Positions 32,271 to 41,973 of a stretch of DNA of 64,000 nt are shown here, in pieces (the first letter of the stretch is position 1; the number at the start of each line of letters is the position of its first letter). This DNA is from an uncultured Bacilli bacterium. Lineage in GTDB: Bacteria; Bacillota_I; Bacilli_A; RF39; UBA660. The DNA is taken from NCBI GenBank assembly GCA_934153945.1, contig CAKPFM010000002.1:1-64000 (forward strand), read 5' to 3'. Position numbers and translations under genes: made by a program. Under the pieces are notes generated by a model, which did no database searches, was not told the origin of the DNA, and saw only the letters and a list, made by a program, of their open reading frames with translations.

Positions 32271-32416
32271 ATTTATTTTTCCTTTCTAAACCCTTTCATC
32301 TATATCATAGTGATTAGAATATAAAATACCTAAAAAATTTGAAAAAAACTATAATTAATTATTAATTATTCTTTTTAAATATAACAAAATAAGGTATAAT
32401 AATAATGGTGAATAAA

Positions 32417-33328
32417 ATGAATAATAAAGTTGTAATAATAGGTTGTGGTAATGTTGGAATGAGTTATGCTTATGCATTATTAAACCAAAAAACACAAGTT
32501 AATGAATTAGTACTTATTGATTTAGATGAAAATAGAATTATTGGAGAAGTAATGGATTTAAATCATTGTCTTGCTTATTCTCCGTCAAAAATAAATATTA
32601 AAGTTGGAAATTATTCTGATTGCAGGGATGCTAAAATAGTATGTATAGCAGCTGGGGCAAATCAAAATCCTGGTGAGACAAGAATGGATCTAATCAACAA
32701 AAATAGTAAAATATTTAAAAGTATTGTTGAAAACGTTGTAAGCAGCGGATTTGATGGAATATTTTTAATTGCAACTAATCCATTAGATGTAATGACATAT
32801 TTAACTTATAAATATTCAAAATTTCCACCTAATAAAGTAATTGGCTCTGGAACAACTTTAGATACAGCTCGTCTTAGATATTTAATAAGTGAGAAAATCG
32901 GTATTAATCCTAAAAATATTCATGCATATGTAATAGGAGAACATGGAGATTCGGAATTTGTACCATGGAGTAATGTTAATATAGCACTTCAAAATATAGA
33001 AAATTTCTTGCCGTTAACATCTTTAAATGAAATATGTAGTAATGTAAAAAATGCAGCATATGAAATAATTGATAGAAAAGGCGCTACATGTTATGGGATA
33101 GGAATGTGTTTAGTAAGAATCACAAATGCAATATTAGGCGATGAACATACTGTTATGACAGTATCTGGGTATGATAAAGATAATGACGTATTTGTCGGAC
33201 TTCCATATGTAATAGATAAAAATGGAATAAGTAGAAAAATATATATAAATTTAAATGAAGAAGAAACAAAAAAATTACAAATATCAATAGATACAATAAA
33301 AAATGCAATAAGAGAATTAGAGAAGTAA
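32417..33328 (+). CDS. ldh: L-lactate dehydrogenase
   Basis: Reduces pyruvate to L-lactate and regenerates NAD+ in fermentation. The 303-aa protein has the nucleotide-binding motif GCGNVGMSYAYAL at residues 8-20, the NPLDVMTY block, and the catalytic histidine in IGEHGDSEF near residue 175. Arg in TARLRYL fits substrate binding. The start at 32417 follows GGTGA; an ATG at 32405 precedes it in frame. The thioredoxin-like gene follows after 9 bases, suggesting one transcript. Confidence 0.95.
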   Translation: MNNKVVIIGCGNVGMSYAYALLNQKTQVNELVLIDLDENRIIGEVMDLNHCLAYSPSKINIKVGNYSDCRDAKIVCIAAGANQNPGETRMDLINKNSKIFKSIVENVVSSGFDGIFLIATNPLDVMTYLTYKYSKFPPNKVIGSGTTLDTARLRYLISEKIGINPKNIHAYVIGEHGDSEFVPWSNVNIALQNIENFLPLTSLNEICSNVKNAAYEIIDRKGATCYGIGMCLVRITNAILGDEHTVMTVSGYDKDNDVFVGLPYVIDKNGISRKIYINLNEEETKKLQISIDTIKNAIRELEK

Positions 33329-33337
33329 GGTGTTAAA

Positions 33338-34033
33338 ATGAAAGTCAAAATAGAATTAGGAATTTTATTAATAATATTTTTATTATCAAGCTATCTAATC
33401 TACAATTTTGTAGACAGTGATACAAAAAATATTGTTACAAACGAGGAAATAAGATTTAAAGAAGAAAACGAAAAATTAAATGGTGTTTATAATGATAAAA
33501 TTAACCATTATTATATGAATGTAAATATCTTAGAAAATAGTAACGTCAAATATAAAAATGCTAATGAAATAATTGATATTTTAAAAAATGGTACAGGTGT
33601 TATTTATTTTGGATTTCCAGAATGTCCATGGTGTAGAAATCTAGTACCAATATTAGTTGATACATTAAATGAATATACAATGCCATTTTACTATTATAAT
33701 GCATATGAAATACGTGATAATAAACATTTAGATGATAATGGTGATATAGTAGTTGACAAGGAAGGAACAAAAGAATATTACGAAATAGTAGATATATTAA
33801 AAGACTATTTAGGCGAATATTCAGGATTAAATGATAATTCAATTAAAAGATTATATTTTCCAACTATAGTATTTGTGAAAGAAGGAAAAATTTTATATGT
33901 ACATACAGGTACATTAGATAGTCAAGAAGATCCATATGTTAGTTTAACTGATGAGCAAAAAAATGAATTAGCAAATATTATTTCTGCCTATGCTACTAAA
34001 GTATATGATGTTGTATGTGACGACCAATGTTAA
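33338..34033 (+). CDS. Membrane-anchored thioredoxin-like protein
   Basis: A 231-aa protein with an N-terminal membrane helix (about 5-23) and an extracellular thioredoxin fold. The redox motif is CPWC in YFGFPECPWCRNLVPIL (about residues 88-104), with a cis-Pro-like FPTIVFV downstream. Two more cysteines lie at the very C-terminus (VVCDDQC). It probably exchanges disulfides outside the membrane. AAGGTG precedes the ATG. Confidence 0.8.
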   Translation: MKVKIELGILLIIFLLSSYLIYNFVDSDTKNIVTNEEIRFKEENEKLNGVYNDKINHYYMNVNILENSNVKYKNANEIIDILKNGTGVIYFGFPECPWCRNLVPILVDTLNEYTMPFYYYNAYEIRDNKHLDDNGDIVVDKEGTKEYYEIVDILKDYLGEYSGLNDNSIKRLYFPTIVFVKEGKILYVHTGTLDSQEDPYVSLTDEQKNELANIISAYATKVYDVVCDDQC

Positions 34034-34060
34034 AAATACTTAAAAGAGTATTTTTTTCTT
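34034..34060 (+). terminator. Terminator after the thioredoxin-like gene
   Basis: AAATACT (34034-34040) pairs with AGTATTT (34047-34053), followed by TTTTC. Confidence 0.75.
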
Positions 34061-34098
34061 TTCCCAATTAAGATATAATATTAAAAGAAGGTGGAATT

Positions 34099-36366
34099 AT
34101 GGAAATAGTTATAACGTATCCAGAAATAAAGAAAAATATTTTATTAAACAGAAAAAAATTAGTTAATGAAAAAATAATGACTATGCAAGAATTTATATCT
34201 AAATTTTTATTTACATATAATGAAAAAACTATTTATTATTTAATGTCTAAATATAACATTAAATATGATATAGCCTTAACATATTTATCTAATATGATAT
34301 ATGTAAAGGATGAATTAAAGTTATCCACAATAAAAAAAGATTTAATAGATAATAAATTACTTTTCCACAGCCATTTTAGCAATATGTTAAATAATAATCA
34401 AATAACAGTATATAGGTATCCACTTAACAAATTTGAAAAAACTATTTTATCAAATTATAATTATGTGGAAAAACCTATAGAAATAAAACCTAAAAAATAT
34501 AATGTTTATGAATTTGATTCAGTTGAAGAAGAAGTAAATTATGTAGCAAACAAGATAATAGAGTTAATTGATAGTGGAATAGATATAAATAAAATAAAAT
34601 TAATGAATATAGATGATGAATACAAAGAATATATATTAAGAATATTCAAATTTTATAATATTCCGATTGAAACTAGTTATACATTATATTCTAATCCTAG
34701 CTCTATAAAATTTATTAAAGATTTAAAATTATTAAAAGATAAGGAACAAGCGTTATCATTAATAAATAATAATTATATCAAAAAACAAATAATAACTATT
34801 TTAAATAACTATTCATTTATACAAAATATAGATGACAAATTCATCGATATAATTGAATCAACAATGAAAAAAACTAATTTAACGTACAAAAAATATCAAA
34901 ATAAAATAGAAGTAATTAATCATATAAATGAAGGAGATTATGTTTTTCTACTTGGATTTAATGATTCATATCCAAAATATTATAAGGATGAAGATTACTT
35001 TTCTGATAAAATAAAACAACAATTAAATATTGATACAAGTATTGAAAAAAATGCCATATTAGAACAAACTTTGATAAGTGAATTTAATATATCTAATATT
35101 ATATTTACTTATAGCAAAAAAACTTCTTCTGGTGAATATCAAATATCTAGTTTATCAACAAATATGGATTATGAACTAAAAAAAGTTGATAACAATAATT
35201 ATAATCACTCAAATATTTATAACAAAATTTTGTTAGCTAAATTTTTAGATGAAAAAAATAAATATAATATAATTGATAAATCTTTAAATAAATTATATTA
35301 TAATTATCAAGATATAGATTATAAAACATATGACAACAAATATACAGGCATTGATAAATCAAATATGTATGAATTTTTAAAAAACAAATTAATTTTATCG
35401 TATTCAAGTATTGATAATTTTTATAAATGTAGTTTCCGTTTTTATTTAAATAATATTTTAAAAATTACTCCATATGAAGAAACATTTGCTATTAAAATAG
35501 GTAAAATATTTCACTCCGTGTTAGAAAAATATAATGTGGAAAACTTTAATTATGATGAAATCTATAATGAAGAAATAAAAAAATATGAATTTGATTCTAA
35601 AGAAAAAGTATTTTTAAATAAATTGAAAAATGATTTATTATTTATAGTGGATACAATAAATAAACAAAATAAATATTCCAAATTAACAGAAGAATTACAT
35701 GAGAAAAAAGTATTTGTAAATAAAGACAAAAATATATCTATAACATTTATGGGAATAATAGATAAAATTAAATATTCAAAGGATAAAACAGTCCTAGCAA
35801 TCATAGACTACAAAACAGGAACTCCTTTAACAAATATAAGTAAAACTTTATACGGATTAGATATGCAACTACCAATATATTTGTATTTATCACATCATAT
35901 TGATGGGTTTGAACATACCAAAGTAGCAGGTATCTATTTGCAGAAAATTTTAAATAATGAATTTTACTATGACCCTAAAAAAGATTACATAAAACAAAAA
36001 GAAGATAATCTTAAGTTAGAAGGATATTCAATAGATGATACCGACGTTTTATCAACACTTGACATAACATATCAAGATAGTGAAATTATCAAATCATTAA
36101 AAACTTCTAAAAATGGATTTTATGCATATTCAAAAATACTAAGTCAAGAACAATTAGATAATTTATACAAACTAGTAGACAAGAATATCAATAAGGCAAT
36201 CGATGAAATACTATCTTGCAATTTCACAATAAATCCTAAAAAACTTGAAAAAGAAGATACTTGTAAATTTTGTCCATACAATGACATTTGTTATAAGAAA
36301 AATGAAGATTTTATTGAATTAAATATCCCAAATAAATTAGATTTTTTAAGTGGAGGTGAAGCATGA
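34099..36366 (+). CDS. addB: AddB-type helicase/nuclease subunit, N-terminally shortened
   Basis: Subunit of the AddAB double-strand-break resection complex. The C-terminal nuclease domain is clear: LAIIDYKTGTP (about 565-575) and the iron-sulfur cysteines, Cys in FYKCSFRFYL (about 449) plus CKFCPYNDIC near 720-730. At 755 aa it is far shorter than typical AddB (over 1100 aa), and the N-terminal Walker A loop is missing: the protein starts MEIVITYPEIKKNILLNRKK. It therefore cannot act as an ATPase but may keep the scanning and nuclease roles. It overlaps addA by 4 bp (ATGA). Confidence 0.85.
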   Translation: MEIVITYPEIKKNILLNRKKLVNEKIMTMQEFISKFLFTYNEKTIYYLMSKYNIKYDIALTYLSNMIYVKDELKLSTIKKDLIDNKLLFHSHFSNMLNNNQITVYRYPLNKFEKTILSNYNYVEKPIEIKPKKYNVYEFDSVEEEVNYVANKIIELIDSGIDINKIKLMNIDDEYKEYILRIFKFYNIPIETSYTLYSNPSSIKFIKDLKLLKDKEQALSLINNNYIKKQIITILNNYSFIQNIDDKFIDIIESTMKKTNLTYKKYQNKIEVINHINEGDYVFLLGFNDSYPKYYKDEDYFSDKIKQQLNIDTSIEKNAILEQTLISEFNISNIIFTYSKKTSSGEYQISSLSTNMDYELKKVDNNNYNHSNIYNKILLAKFLDEKNKYNIIDKSLNKLYYNYQDIDYKTYDNKYTGIDKSNMYEFLKNKLILSYSSIDNFYKCSFRFYLNNILKITPYEETFAIKIGKIFHSVLEKYNVENFNYDEIYNEEIKKYEFDSKEKVFLNKLKNDLLFIVDTINKQNKYSKLTEELHEKKVFVNKDKNISITFMGIIDKIKYSKDKTVLAIIDYKTGTPLTNISKTLYGLDMQLPIYLYLSHHIDGFEHTKVAGIYLQKILNNEFYYDPKKDYIKQKEDNLKLEGYSIDDTDVLSTLDITYQDSEIIKSLKTSKNGFYAYSKILSQEQLDNLYKLVDKNINKAIDEILSCNFTINPKKLEKEDTCKFCPYNDICYKKNEDFIELNIPNKLDFLSGGEA

Positions 36367-39300
36367 CAAAATGGACTGAAGAACAGAGCCTAGCAATAGA
36401 AAAAGAGAATACTAATATTATTGTCAGCGCTTCAGCTGGAAGTGGTAAAACAGCAGTATTATCAGAAAGAGTTATTAGAAAATTAAAAAACAATGTTAAA
36501 ATTGATGAATTATTAATACTAACATTTACTAAAGCAGCAGCAAAAGAAATGAAGGAAAGAATTAAAGATAAAATAATTGAAGAAAATTTAATAGATAATT
36601 TAAAATTATTAAACAAATCATACATAACAACATTTGATAGTTTTGCCTTATCAATCGTAAAAAAATATCATTATATTTTAAATTTATCCCCTAATATTTC
36701 AATTGAAGAAGGTGGAATTTTAAATATAAAGACAAAAAAACTACTAGATGAAGTAATGGACGAATTGTATAGTGAAAATAATTCAAAATTTGTTAAATTT
36801 ATAACTGATTTTTGTTTAAAAGATGATACTGAATTAAAAAAACAATTATTGAATTTATATAGTAAATTAGACTTAAAAAATGACAAGAATGAATACTTAT
36901 CAAATTATGTAAATAAATATCTTAGTGATATTTACCTAAATAGTTTAAAAAAAGATTATTTGAATTTGATAAAGTCAAAATTAAATACAGTACAAGAATA
37001 TTTTAATTTATTAATCAATTATTCAGAGAATGAATACATAGAAAAGGTAAATGATATTTTAAATCCATTATTAGAATCAACAACTTATGATGAAATAAAA
37101 CAAAATATAGTTTCAACTCTTCCACAATTACCTCGCAATTCAAGTCAAGAATTAAAAGATATAAAAGAAACCATCACAAAACTTTTGGTTGAAATTAACG
37201 AGTTATGTAGTTATGAAGAAAATGAATTAATTGACTTAATTAAAGATACAAAAGAAAATACAGAAATGATTATATTAATAATGGAAAAATTAAGTAAAAA
37301 AATAGAAAAATTTAAATATGAAAATGAACTATTTAGTTTTAATGATATAGCTAAAATGGCAATTCAAATAGTAAAAAATAATGAAACCATTAGACAAGAA
37401 TTAAAAAATCAATTTAATGAAATAATGATAGATGAATATCAAGATACTAGTGATTTACAAGAAGAATTTATTAATTTAATTGAAAACGATAATGTTTACA
37501 TGGTAGGGGATATTAAACAATCAATATATAGATTTAGAAATGCTAACCCATATATATTTAAAAATAAATATGACAATTACAAAAATAATATCAATGGATT
37601 TAAAATTGATTTAAGTAAAAATTTTAGATCAAGAGAAGAAGTAATTAATAATATAAATAACATATTTAAAAATATAATGAATGATGATATAGGTGGCGCT
37701 AATTATATAGCTGATCATTCAATGGTATTTGGTAATGATAAATATTCAACAACTGGAAATAATAATATTTCAAATGATATTGAGATATTTAATTATGAAT
37801 ATGATAAAGACACAAAGTATACAAAGGAAGAAATTGAAATATTTTCTGTCGCAAACGATATTAAAAATAAAGTATTAAATAAATATCAAGTAATGGATAA
37901 AAAAACAAATAAATTAAGAGATATAATTTATAATGATTTTGTCATTTTAATGAACAAAAGTAAAAATTTTGAATTATATAAAAAGATATTTGAATATTTA
38001 GAAATACCATTAACAATCAAAAGAGATGACAATTTACTTAATAATATAAATATTAATATTATTAAAAATATGTGTGAATTAATACTATTACAAAAAAATA
38101 AACAATTCGATGATAATTATAAATATAATTTGTTATCAATAGGTAGATCTTATCTTTTTGAATATGATGATAACACTTTATTTGATATGATTAAAAATAA
38201 TAATTATAATAGTGAATTATATACATTAATAGATGAAATGATTCCTTATACTGAAGAATCTATTCATATATTTATAAGTGAACTATTTAATAAGTTAAAT
38301 ATATATGAAAAAATAATTAAGATAGGAAATATAGAAGAAAATTTAACTGTTTTAGACTATTTAAATAAAGTATCAGAATCATTAGAAAATATTGGATATA
38401 ATATAGATGATTTTACTAGCTATTTATCTGATTTAATAGAACAGGGCTTAGATTTAAAATATAGTATTACTGATCATTTTAATGATAGTGTCAAAATAAT
38501 GACTATTCATGGATCTAAGGGATTAGAATTTCCTATTTGTTATTATACAGGTTTATATTCTAAATTTAATATCAGAGAATTAAATGAAAAAATATTATTT
38601 AATGACCACATTGTAATACCATATATTAATGGATATTTTAGAAAAACAATGGACTATTATTTACTAAAAAATAATTACATTAAGGAAGAAATATCAGAAC
38701 AAATTAGATTGTTTTATGTGGCACTTACTAGGGCAAGAGAAAAAATGATTATTGTTGTATCATCAAAAGATAAAAACAATTTAATTGAAAATAATATAGT
38801 AATGGGTAGATTAAATTATAGATCATTTGAAGATATAATATCATCAATTAAAGTTAATTTAGAAAATTATATTAAACCATTAAATATTGAGTCATTAAAT
38901 ATTACAAAAGATTATCAATATTCTAAATCTAAAGAATACAAAATAAGAGATGACGAATATTTAAATGTATTAGAATTAAATATAGAAGAACCTTCACTAG
39001 AAGAGGTAAAATATTCAAAAGAACAAAACAAATTAATAACTAATGAACAAAAAGAATTATATGAATTTGGTAATAAAATACATAGTATAATGGAAAATAT
39101 TAATTTTGAAAATCCTAATTATGATGTTGATTTACCTAACATTTATATAGAAAAAATAAAAAAATTCTTTAAAACATCATTATTTAATGAAAAAATAATA
39201 AATGTTTATAAAGAATATGAGTTTATTGACAATAATCAAGGAACAATTGATTTGATTCTTGAATATGAAAATGTTATAAGAATTGTTGATTATAAATTAA

Positions 39301-39434
39301 AAAATATTGATGATGAATCTTATAAAAATCAATTACTAGGTTATAAAAAATACATAGAAAAAATAAGTGATAAAAAGGTAGAAATATATTTATATTCGAT
39401 ATTAAATGAAGAATTAAGAGAAATTAATGTGTAA
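36363..39434 (+). CDS. addA: AddA helicase/nuclease subunit
   Basis: UvrD-type 3'-5' helicase with a C-terminal nuclease domain, acting in recombinational repair with AddB. The 1023-aa protein has Walker A SASAGSGKTAV (about 21-31), motif Ia LTFTKAAAKEM, motif II DEYQDTSDLQ, GDIKQSIYRFRNANP, motif V GSKGLEFPICYY, motif VI LFYVALTRAREKM, and the nuclease motif IVDYKLKN near residue 978. It is shorter than B. subtilis AddA but all motifs are intact. AGGTG precedes the ATG. Confidence 0.95.
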   Translation: MTKWTEEQSLAIEKENTNIIVSASAGSGKTAVLSERVIRKLKNNVKIDELLILTFTKAAAKEMKERIKDKIIEENLIDNLKLLNKSYITTFDSFALSIVKKYHYILNLSPNISIEEGGILNIKTKKLLDEVMDELYSENNSKFVKFITDFCLKDDTELKKQLLNLYSKLDLKNDKNEYLSNYVNKYLSDIYLNSLKKDYLNLIKSKLNTVQEYFNLLINYSENEYIEKVNDILNPLLESTTYDEIKQNIVSTLPQLPRNSSQELKDIKETITKLLVEINELCSYEENELIDLIKDTKENTEMIILIMEKLSKKIEKFKYENELFSFNDIAKMAIQIVKNNETIRQELKNQFNEIMIDEYQDTSDLQEEFINLIENDNVYMVGDIKQSIYRFRNANPYIFKNKYDNYKNNINGFKIDLSKNFRSREEVINNINNIFKNIMNDDIGGANYIADHSMVFGNDKYSTTGNNNISNDIEIFNYEYDKDTKYTKEEIEIFSVANDIKNKVLNKYQVMDKKTNKLRDIIYNDFVILMNKSKNFELYKKIFEYLEIPLTIKRDDNLLNNININIIKNMCELILLQKNKQFDDNYKYNLLSIGRSYLFEYDDNTLFDMIKNNNYNSELYTLIDEMIPYTEESIHIFISELFNKLNIYEKIIKIGNIEENLTVLDYLNKVSESLENIGYNIDDFTSYLSDLIEQGLDLKYSITDHFNDSVKIMTIHGSKGLEFPICYYTGLYSKFNIRELNEKILFNDHIVIPYINGYFRKTMDYYLLKNNYIKEEISEQIRLFYVALTRAREKMIIVVSSKDKNNLIENNIVMGRLNYRSFEDIISSIKVNLENYIKPLNIESLNITKDYQYSKSKEYKIRDDEYLNVLELNIEEPSLEEVKYSKEQNKLITNEQKELYEFGNKIHSIMENINFENPNYDVDLPNIYIEKIKKFFKTSLFNEKIINVYKEYEFIDNNQGTIDLILEYENVIRIVDYKLKNIDDESYKNQLLGYKKYIEKISDKKVEIYLYSILNEELREINV

Positions 39435-39492
39435 TATAAGACTATATAATATTGTTACATATAAAAGTAAATATAGTAAATAAAAAATGATG

Positions 39493-39517
39493 GATAGTGA
39501 ATTTTCACTATCTTTTG
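39493..39517 (+). terminator. Terminator after addA
   Basis: GATAGTGAA (39493-39501) pairs with TTCACTATC (39504-39512), followed by TTTTG. Confidence 0.8.
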
Positions 39518-39528
39518 TTTTCAAAAAG

Positions 39529-39558
39529 TTTACATCATATCTTTACAATATTTATAAT
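39529..39558 (+). promoter_or_regulatory. Promoter of a 19-aa reading frame
   Basis: TTTACA (39529-39534), 18-bp spacer, TATAAT (39553-39558). Confidence 0.55.
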
Positions 39559-39589
39559 GAAATGTAGAAAGTTATTTGTGGGTGTTATT

Positions 39590-39649
39590 ATGGAAAATAT
39601 AAAAGAAGAAATAAATGAATTAAAAGAATATATAAAAAATAAGCATTAA
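39590..39649 (+). CDS. Very small protein (19 aa) in its own transcription unit
   Basis: MENIKEEINELKEYIKNKH, a strongly charged helix-forming peptide. A promoter lies 32 bases upstream, GTGGGTG is a possible ribosome site and a hairpin with T run (39637-39662) overlaps the stop. The complete unit of about 95 nt argues for a real small gene or an sRNA. Function unknown. Confidence 0.4.
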   Translation: MENIKEEINELKEYIKNKH

Positions 39650-39662
39650 CTACTTATTTTTC
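39637..39662 (+). terminator. Terminator of the 19-aa unit
   Basis: AAATAAG (39637-39643) and CTTATTT (39653-39659), then TTCC. The T run is short. Confidence 0.45.
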
Positions 39663-39710
39663 CATTTTAATGTATGATTATAATAGTTTTTTATTCATTC
39701 ATAGTATTTT

Positions 39711-39992
39711 TTATACTTCTTCATCAACTATTTCAATAGCGCTAACAGGACAATTTTCTAATGCATCCATAGCATTTTCCTTAGTTTCTTCATCAACTAT
39801 TTCAATAGCGCTAACAGGACAATTTTCTAATGCATCCATAGCATTTTCCTTAGTTTCTTCATCCATATTATCTATAATATTTTTATTTTCTTCTGTAGTA
39901 GCAAGCCCTTCATCATTAAATTTAAAAACATTACAAAAACTAGTACATGCTCCACAACCGATACAATTACTATTAACAATTATCTTTTTCAT
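39711..39992 (-). CDS. Ferredoxin with a duplicated C-terminal segment
   Basis: Small electron carrier with one [4Fe-4S] cluster: CIGCGACTSFC supplies three ligands near the N-terminus, and the fourth would be Cys in ENCPVSAIEIV. The last part, DEETKENAMDALENCPVSAI plus EIV, occurs twice in perfect copy because of a 69-bp tandem duplication. The protein is thus 93 aa instead of about 70 and has an extra candidate ligand. AGGAGG precedes the ATG. Either copy could supply the fourth cysteine. Confidence 0.85.
   Translation of the reverse strand: MKKIIVNSNCIGCGACTSFCNVFKFNDEGLATTEENKNIIDNMDEETKENAMDALENCPVSAIEIVDEETKENAMDALENCPVSAIEIVDEEV
39721..39858. repeat. Perfect 69-bp tandem duplication inside the ferredoxin gene
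   Basis: Bases 39721-39789 are repeated exactly at 39790-39858, with a few more matching bases on each side. The unit is 23 codons, so the frame is kept. Confidence 0.95.
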
Positions 39993-40104
39993 AAATAACC
40001 TCCTAAATAATTATACAAAAAAATATCGATAATTTTCAAGTACATCTATTAATTTTCAACATTTTATGATATTATTATGATAACGAGATAGCGAGGTGAA
40101 CGAT

Positions 40105-40887
40105 ATGGCAAGTAGAATGGATAGATACTATGAAGAAAAACAAATACCAAAAAAACGTAGTGAAAGAAATCAAACACTATATCGTGATATATATGAAAAT
40201 GTTAGCTATAGTAATATAGAAGGCGTTGCTACTATAGATAAAGGTAGTGAAATTGATATAAATAAAGTTAAACAAATGCTAAAAAATAGAGAAGACTATT
40301 TGAATCAAAAAGAAACTACTACTATAAAACCAGTAGAAAAACCAACTGTAAAAATAGAAGAAGAAAAAAACTATGATATTAGAGAAATACTAAATACAGC
40401 AAAAGAAAATAGAAATAGCACAGATAAATATAAATCAATAAATAATACTAGTTATGATATATTTAAAGATTTAAGAGAAAAAAGACGTCGTGAAATGGAA
40501 AATGGAAATGACGAAAAATATTTAAAAGAATTAATAGATACTATAACAAATACTAGTACTTTAAATTCAATGACAGATAAAGAATTAAGTCTAGATTTAC
40601 TAGATGATTTAAAATCAAACGAAAATACTATAACAACAGATAAAGAAACTATAAAAAATATAATAAATGAAGTAAAAAAAGAAGAAACAAAAAAAGAAGA
40701 AAAAAATGAACTAGATAAATCATTCTTTACTTCTAGTTTAGGATTTAAAGAAGATGATTTTGAAGAATTAACTAATATAAAACAAAATTTAAAAACTAAT
40801 AATATGTTAATTAAAATATTATTAGTTATATTAACTATAGCTTTCCTAATAGGAGCAGTTATACTAATATTTAATTTGTTAAAATAG
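40105..40887 (+). CDS. Tail-anchored protein of unknown function
   Basis: A 260-aa protein, strongly charged (many E, K, N, T), ending in one C-terminal membrane helix (about 236-258, MLIKILLVILTIAFLIGAVI). The N-terminus MASRMDRYYEEKQIPKKRSE is basic and may be conserved. No enzymatic motif is visible. The start at 40105 follows GCGAGGTG; an ATG-like start at 40096 lies within the site. It converges with gerKB without a gap. It may be a cell-division or envelope scaffold. Confidence 0.6.
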   Translation: MASRMDRYYEEKQIPKKRSERNQTLYRDIYENVSYSNIEGVATIDKGSEIDINKVKQMLKNREDYLNQKETTTIKPVEKPTVKIEEEKNYDIREILNTAKENRNSTDKYKSINNTSYDIFKDLREKRRREMENGNDEKYLKELIDTITNTSTLNSMTDKELSLDLLDDLKSNENTITTDKETIKNIINEVKKEETKKEEKNELDKSFFTSSLGFKEDDFEELTNIKQNLKTNNMLIKILLVILTIAFLIGAVILIFNLLK

Positions 40888-41973
40888 TTAATTCTTCTTT
40901 TTTGTAAAAAGCATTAGAATTAAAGGTATTACAAAGAAAAATATAGTGAGCAATATGTGATATATATTTATAATTATTACGTTACCAATTGTATTATTTG
41001 GAAATATCGTAGCGCCAAATAATAATATAATAACAATTAAAATCATAGTTGTAACATTATTATTTTTATTATTTTCTAATTTAAAAATATCAAAGCATGT
41101 TTGTTTAACATAATAACTTCCCATAACGCAAGTTGTATAAATAAATAAAACAAGTACAAGAGATATAATACTTTCAATTCGATCAAATAATGATAGAATT
41201 GAAATTCTTTTCAATATATTATATTCTGGATATTGATATAAAAGTGATAATTCAATACCATAACTTGCTATTACTAAATAAGTCATTAAACATAAAGTTA
41301 TACACGAAATAATATAAGTTATAATAAATCTTTTATTAAATTTCTTCTTATTTCTAATTAATTTTTTTGGAATAATAGTTAATAAAAACAAAGGTAAAAC
41401 TATGTAACAAACGTAGTATAATCCTGCTATAATAGGTGGCACAATACCATCTTTTAAAATAGGATAAATATTATTTGGAACAATTTGAGTAGAAACACCT
41501 GCTACAGCAAAACTAAATAATATTATTGAAATTATTCCAAAAACCATAGTTGTTCTAGAAATTATAACTACATTAAAAGAAAGAACATAAATTATAGGAA
41601 TAATAAATAATATTGAAATAAATAATCTAGGAGTGCTATATAAATATTCAGAACTAATAAAATTAGTTAAATTATAAAAATTAATCATTACAAATGTACT
41701 AACAAATAAAGCAATTGTAAGACTAATAATTTTTCCAAATTTACCCCATTTTTTTTCAAGTAATAAATTTATATTAAGATTTTCATCATGATTGATTAAT
41801 TTTAATATTAATATAACTGGTATAATTCCAATAACCATTCCAATTAATGGTGACATCCAAGCATCAACATTAGCACTAGCAATAGACGTATTAAAAAATA
41901 TTCCTAAAACTCCAGACCCCATAATAAACCATATGAGTAAATTTATTTCTAAATTTTTAATTTTTGATGTCAT
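40888..41973 (-). CDS. gerKB: Spore germinant receptor subunit B (GerAB/GerKB family)
   Basis: Integral membrane subunit of the Ger germinant receptor, related to amino-acid permeases, in the spore inner membrane. The 361-aa protein has about ten hydrophobic helices, as usual. It is the last gene of the operon and overlaps the C-subunit gene by 17 bp. The nutrient recognised cannot be predicted. Confidence 0.9.
   Translation of the reverse strand: MTSKIKNLEINLLIWFIMGSGVLGIFFNTSIASANVDAWMSPLIGMVIGIIPVILILKLINHDENLNINLLLEKKWGKFGKIISLTIALFVSTFVMINFYNLTNFISSEYLYSTPRLFISILFIIPIIYVLSFNVVIISRTTMVFGIISIILFSFAVAGVSTQIVPNNIYPILKDGIVPPIIAGLYYVCYIVLPLFLLTIIPKKLIRNKKKFNKRFIITYIISCITLCLMTYLVIASYGIELSLLYQYPEYNILKRISILSLFDRIESIISLVLVLFIYTTCVMGSYYVKQTCFDIFKLENNKNNNVTTMILIVIILLFGATIFPNNTIGNVIIINIYHILLTIFFFVIPLILMLFTKKKN

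Noticed and set aside
39670..40032. Rightward 120-aa frame opposite the ferredoxin gene
   Set aside because: It is the antisense of the duplicated ferredoxin segment; the minus strand has the ribosome site and cluster motif.
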